Below are positions 58,387 to 64,000 of a stretch of 64,000 nucleotides of DNA, piece after piece (position 1 is the stretch's first letter; each line of letters starts with the position of its first letter). Both the position numbers and the translations under genes were made by a program. Source of the stretch: Coniochaeta sp. PMI_546 (taxonomy: Eukaryota; Ascomycota; Sordariomycetes; Coniochaetales; Coniochaetaceae); contig MU271161.1 in assembly GCA_021432605.1 (NCBI GenBank), forward strand, positions 426,004 through 490,003, in the 5' to 3' direction. Under the pieces are notes generated by a model. It had not been told where the DNA came from. It searched no databases and was given only the letters and a program-made list of their open reading frames with translations.

Positions 58387-61155
58387 TTAATAGGTATTTA
58401 TAATAATATAAAGAAAATATCTTATATATTCGTAAAAAATATAATAATAAAGGTAAAGAGGCGGGTAGTTAGCGAACCGGCGTCGGTATCTAACCGGAAC
58501 GGGAAAACTAATATCTTTAAGAATATAAAAGGAAAAGTAAAAAAGGAAAAAAGGGTTATTTAAGTCGTAAGATTTATTCCCCGTCGTCTTATAATAAAGG
58601 ATTCGGTATAAACCAATTTAGTAAACTAGGTTTTATAAGGTATTATCGATAGAAAACGACGATATTAAAGTCGTACTTTTAGAAGTTTTCGGCTAACTCT
58701 TAGCTTAATTTATATAAATACGGCTATTTAACCTTATATTATAATTCTTTCCTCTTATTAATTCGTTTGAAACGAAAATTTAATATCGTTTTGAAAAACT
58801 ATTCCGTTTCCCTATTATTAACCGCGACGGCGCCGTTTATTTAACGGTTATATTCCTCGTTAATAATATCTTACCCCGGGTATTTTACGGCGTTTTACCG
58901 GATAAGGGATACGTAGAAAATTAAGAATAAACGGTATTCCGGTAATAATTATACGGCGACCGTTTTAAGGTAAACTTTCGTAATAAAAAAAGGGCTAATA
59001 AATTTAACGTCGAGTTTTTTTACCGGTCGAATTATCCGTAAGTTTTTTATATTAACCTAAACGAGTTTGCCGATATAAAAGGTCCCCGCGTCTTCTTTAT
59101 AACGGTTTATGAAATAAGTTTATCGGGTTTAAATTTCTATTATAAAAGACCTTATTTTTTCCGTAATACGGCTAATACGGTCCGTTATTATAAAGGCGTC
59201 GAAATACTTTTATTTTTATACCGTTATAATCGCGGCTTTAATTTAAAAAACTAGTTTAATATTTATTCGGGGATATTATCCGTAGTTTACGAAAAACGGA
59301 AAGATTTCCGTAATCTCGAAAATATAGTTATTAAAAGAGAATTCTATTATAAATAACTAATCGACCTAATCGTTTTAATAAAAGCCGTAAAAGGCGTATA
59401 AATATTATTTTATAATTATATTAAATATTTCCGTTTAGCCGTCGTTTTCCGGATAAAACGCCGTCGATACGTATAAAGTAATACCGAATAGCCGATTTAA
59501 TTCTTTTTAAAAGTCGGAAACAAACTATATACCTTTATTTAAAACGATAATAAAAAGCGTCCCGTATAACCGGTATATTCCCGATACAAACGTAATTAAA
59601 AAGGTATTAACGGTTAAATCGGGGACAGGGAAGAAATACTATATCTTAATAAGCTTATCGACAATAACGATAATATACCGGTATATAATACCGGACCTTA
59701 TATAAGGTAAGAATAGGCCGACGTAATTTACCGAGATATTGTTCTAAAATTTATATAAGACCGGGAATAGTTAGAAAAATCTTTACGGTCGGATACGGGA
59801 CGTCTTCGTCCGTTTATAAAGGTTATATCTTTAAACAAAAGTAATAATATCCCGGGATAATTTAGGCTAATAATACGTTTTACTTAATAAGTTATAAGTT
59901 TTATAGTTCTTAAGGTAACCGCCTAGCGTTAACTTATATATATACTATAAAATACTTAAAGGTAAATATCATTTTACGGTAAAATATAAAGCTTACTTTT
60001 AACGAAAACCCGTCTTTATATTACGATATAATCCGTTTTTACGATACCGAATTTCCGCGAAACCGATCGTAAAAACTTACCGTTTATTATAACTAGTTCG
60101 GTAAATATATCGTAAAATAAAGGCGAATCGGTATATATTTTATCGATAAGCTAATCGATCGGTTATAATATATCGAAAGAATAGAATTAAATATACCGAA
60201 TATAAATTAGTAATTCCGTAAATAATATCGTTACGGACCCGACGATATATAAGTACCGAAACTATACCGTAATATCGTCGGGTTAAAGTATTTCAGTTCC
60301 TTTTATCGGAAATTAATAGTCTAATAATAAAAACGTACGGATACGGTAACCAATACGGTCGTCCGTTACGTTTATAAAATCGGTTAACTTATCCTTTAAT
60401 AATCGGGAAAAGGCGTCGGGGATAAACGTTATCTTTTTTAAACGGTAAATAATTTAGAAACGGAAATCGTTAAAGAATTTAAATTAACGGATTTACCGTT
60501 AATTAAAAAACTTCGTTATAATAAAATATTAGAGATTTTTATAATCGGTTAAGACTTTAATAAATTCTTTCGTCTTTTAGAATTCTAGTTATTATTTTTC
60601 AAATACTTTAACGATAATTAATAATTCTTTATCGTATATTTTATAATTATATTCCGCCGAAAAGTATTTAGACGAATAAAATACGACGGGTTTCGTAAAG
60701 CCGTCGGTACCGATTTAAGATAAAACGCCGCCTAACGCCTAGTCCGAAACGTCGATTTCTAAGATAATCTTAAATCGTAAATCGTAAAAAGGTAAGATTA
60801 ATACGGTAATAAAAATAGTTTTTAAGTTATTAAAAGCTTATTTCGCCTCCGATAATATCTCGCCCGGTTACTTTTATATATCGAGGAATACGGTAAATAG
60901 AATTATAATTTTCGAGAAACCTTTAATAAACCGACGGTAAAAGTTAATAAAACCGAAAAAACGTTAAAGTTATTTCACCGAATCGGGATATTCTTAATTC
61001 GTAATCGTAATAACTTTATTTAAGTCTATATAGATACCGGTTATCGATATAATTAAGCCGAGGTATTTTATTTTTATAACGTTAAACTCGTACTTTTAAA
61101 TATTAATTATTAAGCCTATTATTCGGAACCGTTAAAATACTTCCCGGACGTAAAT
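58387..61155 (-). mobile_element. Fragment of a second gypsy family (RT end, RNase H, integrase)
   Basis: Minus-strand remains of a different Ty3/gypsy element with no LTR seen. From 61155 leftward: the end of RT (YVREVF, KYEFNVIKIKYLG), RNase H near 60.5..60.78 kb (ALGGVLS, KPVVFYSSKYFSAEYNYKIY, VLTDYKNL), and integrase near 59.6..59.8 kb (VNYVGLFLPYIRSGIIYRY, IVIVDKL). The right end is cut inside RT exactly where the LTR of element 3 begins. RIP stops throughout. Confidence 0.75.
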
Positions 61156-61547
61156 ATAACGATTTAAGATAAGGGTTAAGATTAGAAGGTAAGTTCTATT
61201 ACTTAAGGTAAGTAAGTTAAGGTATAATAAGTAATCTTTACTTTGGTATCGTTAAGATAAGTATCTTATTCAAATAATAACCTTAATTGAATATTTAGAT
61301 TGATTATTAGGTAATTAAGAACTATTTATAACGGAGTTTAAAAGGACTCTTTCTTATATACTAGTAAAGATTATAATGATAATTGTAATAGATAGCTATT
61401 CGAAATATTAATAATAACTATAATAGATAGCTATTATATTTATCGGTTACGTAACCCCGGGTCCCTTATTTATATAGTACGATAAGCTTCGCTTATATAT
61501 TCCTTATCTATTAACGGGGTTCTTTCCGTAACCGTAAGTCTATAACA
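61156..61547 (-). repeat. 3' LTR of element 3
   Basis: 392 bp, TATAACGAT to TCTATAACA; no PBS-side sequence to its left, so it is the outer left end of the element. Confidence 0.85.
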
Positions 61548-63221
61548 CTTATCTAAATATCTTTCCGTCTAGGGTTTTCTTTGTTTTAGTTTTAAAAATC
61601 TTTTTTATATTCGTATAATACGGTATTTAGTTAAAAACTTATCGACCGACTCCTTTTCCGTAACTTACGTTACGATTTTAGATATTAAACGTTTAAGTTA
61701 GTTTAACCTTTTTATTAAGTTTTCCGGTAAATATATAATTTATAATTAGTTTCCCTTTTCGATTCGTCGTCGTAATTTAGTTATCGTTAAGAATTCCTAT
61801 CTTATATATCGTACCGGGTAATATTAATAATAAAAACTACCTGTTTTTACGTATTTTTTCGTATCTTTTAATATCTTACGGTCGATAAGGGTAAGGTATC
61901 GGTCGATTTGTTAATATTCGTACTAGTATTTATTTATAATCTAACTTCTTTTATATATACTAAACGTAACGGTAAAAGATATACGAATTCTACGCGACTT
62001 GATTATAATAAATAGAATTAATATATACCGATTCGTAATCTCCGAATAAAGGTATCCGTTCCTCTTTAATTTCGTTTTATTCTCGATCTAATAAGTTAAC
62101 GAAATACGTTATATCGGTAATATCGTATCCTAATATTATTACTAAATCGACTTCTTTTTTTAATAATTTTAAAAATACCTTATATTATTATTTTTTACGT
62201 ATTATCGCGATAATGTAAAATCCGTTATCTTTTATTATTATTTAAACTTTGTTTTTGAGAATTAATTTCTAAGCTTTTTTATGTTAACGATACTTATCGG
62301 TATAATATCCTTATTTCTTATAATTAAAATATTTACTTTTTTTCTTAAGTTAACTTCGTTAAATAACGTTTAGATTTATAAGTTTTAGATAAGAACTCGT
62401 AACCGTAAATCGTTATTTCTTAAAAATCGCGGTTTCCTTTATCGTTTAAAAAGCTTTTCTTTTTCCTTTTTCGAGTTTTCGTTTATATAATCGATTATCG
62501 ATTTTAATTACGGATACGATATACTTATATAAGGTATCCGGTCGATTTTTTTATTAAGTTATCCTTAACGTTATCCCGTAATCTTTTATAAAAACAAAGG
62601 AATAAGGCTTATTCCTTTAAATCAAATTTGGTTACGATTCGTTTAAATTTTACCGCGTATATTTTTACCGAACTTTTTTATCTTAGAGATAAGAATTATC
62701 GTTTTGCCGATCTTTATTTATCTAGATTCCTAAAGGTTTCTTTAAGCTTTTCGAATAGTCAGTTAATATTAAAAAATATAACGCGGGTTTCCGGTTTCTA
62801 TCTTTCTATATTCGACTAATTATCTAAGAAATCCTAAAAGTTAAGTTCGAATTATTCGGCCGCCTTTCCTTTTAATAAGCTTTTTATATAAATCGCTTTT
62901 TTATATTCTTTAAAGAAGGATATTGAATATATCTTAAAATATATGTAAGTTTAGGTAATAAAGGCTTATAACCTTTTTTTATTCCTATCGTAAGGCTTAG
63001 GGCGTAAAGCCTTAATATTAGCCGTAAGGTCGATTTTAAATCTTTTTTTAAAAAAAGTAATCTCTATTTATAATTATATAATTATTACCGTTATATCGTT
63101 CGTTTAAACTTAAGCCTAAACTTAAGCTTAAGCTATAAGGTTTCTATTAAGATACGGGTATTCCGGGTATTATATTAGTTACTTAATATAAGGTTAACTT
63201 ACCGAATAAAAATGATTAGAA
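61548..63221 (-). pseudogene. gag/protease remains of element 3
   Basis: RIP-mutated gag region (about 62.5..63.1 kb) and protease-side sequence (61.55..62.4 kb), homologous base by base to the inner copy of the composite element. The plus-strand open frame at 62628..62819 is a shadow. Ends on the right with the 5'-LTR-adjacent AATGATTAGAA, a mutated form of the sequence seen in the other copies. Confidence 0.7.
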
Positions 63222-63617
63222 TATAACGATCTAAGATAAGGTCTAAGATTAGAAGGTAAGTTCTATTACTTAAAGTAAGTAAGTTAAGGTATAATAAATA
63301 ATCTTTACTTAAGTATCGTTAAGATAAATATCTTACTTAAAAGATAACTTTAATTAAATATTTAGATTAATTACTAGGGTAATTAAGAACTATTTATAAT
63401 AAAGTTTAAAGGAACTCTTCCTTATATATTTAAACGAAATATAATAATATAGTCGATAAGAAACTATCGCTTATATCCTAATATATCTAATATGAAATTA
63501 TCTTTGTTATTAATCACGTAACCTAAGGTCCCTAGTTTATATAATACGATACGTCTTATATATCTGTTCCTTATCGATTGGCGGGGTACCCCTTTTGTAA
63601 CCATAGGTTTTATAACA
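63222..63617 (-). repeat. 5' LTR of element 3
   Basis: About 396 bp, TATAACGAT to TTTATAACA. It contains short stretches (TGGCGGGGTACC) less mutated than the left LTR. Confidence 0.85.
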
Positions 63618-63688
63618 CCCTATATCTCCTTTTTAGTTAACTAAGACCCTTCTGGTTACCTAAAAGGCTATTCTTACTTCGGCCAGAT
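63618..63688. other. Short spacer between LTRs
   Basis: 71 bases of more normal composition (CCTTCTGGTTACCTAAAAGG). It could be the continuation of the interrupted RT of the second gypsy family, but I could not find a matching motif. Confidence 0.4.
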
Positions 63689-64000
63689 TGTAACGATCCC
63701 AAGACGGGCTAAGGATCAGAAGGTGAGTTCTGTTACTTAGGGTAAGTAAGTTAAGGTGTAACAAGCAGTCTTCACTCTGGTATCGTTAAGACAAGTGTCT
63801 TACTCAAAAGATAACCTCAATTGAATACTTAGATTGATCACTGGGTGATCAAGAACTATCTGTAGCGGAGTCTAGAGAGACTCCTTCCTATATACTTGTA
63901 GAGACTGTGGTGATATGGTCGATAGGAAACTATCACCCATATCCTGATATGCCTGCTATGAAACTATTCCTTCTATCAGTCACGTGACCCGGGGTCCCTG
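63689..64000 (-). repeat. Nearly unmutated LTR of the 392-bp family, cut by the window end
   Basis: Starts TGTAACGATCCCAAGACGGG, and 312 of about 392 bases lie inside the window. Unlike every other copy here it keeps many CA and TG dinucleotides and normal GC. The bases to its left (63618..63688) do not match the internal region, so this is the left (3') LTR of a minus-strand element continuing to the right, or a solo LTR. Confidence 0.85.

Larger units (their letters stand above)
61156..63617 (-). mobile_element. Internally deleted element of the 392-bp LTR family (element 3)
   Basis: Two LTRs (61156..61547, 63222..63617) with only ~1.67 kb between them. The internal part aligns with the gag-to-protease region of the composite's inner copy (its left end matches from about 39.77 kb there). 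Everything from RT to the chromodomain is absent, so it could only have moved with help from a complete element. The flanking five bases (GTAAA and CCCTA) do not form a recognisable duplication. Confidence 0.8.

Noticed and set aside
62628-62819. 63-codon plus-strand frame in element 3
   Set aside because: Antisense to the gag remains; chance openness in AT-rich DNA.
34710-64000. Centromere or telomere-adjacent DNA
   Set aside because: AT-rich RIPed retroelements would fit either, but no telomeric repeats or other specific mark is present, so no call is made.

Overview
The window is nuclear DNA of a filamentous ascomycete (Pezizomycotina, most likely Sordariomycetes; the genus cannot be read from the sequence). 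This follows from compact genes with short GT-AG introns carrying CTGAC/CTAAC branch sites, typical fungal orthologues, and a long AT-rich block with the mutation pattern of repeat-induced point mutation (RIP).

The first ~34.7 kb is normal-GC genic DNA. In order it holds: phospholipase D1 (minus strand, PX and start of PH domain visible, 3' end outside the window); an intron-containing tRNA-Leu(UAA); a DDHD-domain phospholipase with a mitochondrial-type N-terminus; the largest subunit of RNA polymerase III, divergent from it; an endosulfine/Igo1-type mRNA-stability protein; a MYG1-family nuclease sharing a CCAAT-containing bidirectional promoter with the 20-kDa PSST subunit of complex I; and a secreted GtaA-type glutaminase of eight exons, one only 10 nt long. 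A gene-poor 5 kb stretch follows. Then come a small unknown protein, a TGL2-type mitochondrial lipase, an unknown coding-like region spread over several frames, an APH-fold kinase-like protein, and a small fungal hypothetical gene broken by one nonsense codon close to the AT-rich border. Exon structures were worked out by eye from splice signals and continuity of conserved protein motifs.

From ~34.7 kb to the end the DNA is AT-rich, almost free of CpA and TpG, and stop-filled. It is a nest of dead Ty3/gypsy (chromovirus) LTR retrotransposons. I resolve a composite element with 413-bp LTRs (35160..44612, minus); a complete element with 392-bp LTRs and a perfect 5-bp target duplication (45020..51800, plus); an older copy of the same family directly beside it (51804..58386, plus); a fragment of a different gypsy family (58387..61155, minus); an internally deleted copy of the 392-bp LTR family (61156..63617, minus); and the start of a nearly unmutated copy of the same LTR (63689 to the window end). 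The copies differ in RIP load, so they appear to have arrived at different times.

The most interesting novelty candidate is a conserved ANTISENSE reading frame between the chromodomain and the 3' LTR in two copies of the 392-bp LTR family. Its amino acids are conserved while silent positions have changed, and nearly all its stops are explained by RIP. It may be an extra, undescribed gene carried by this retrotransposon. Nothing in the window looks like a secondary-metabolite cluster, a CRISPR array or a defence island.
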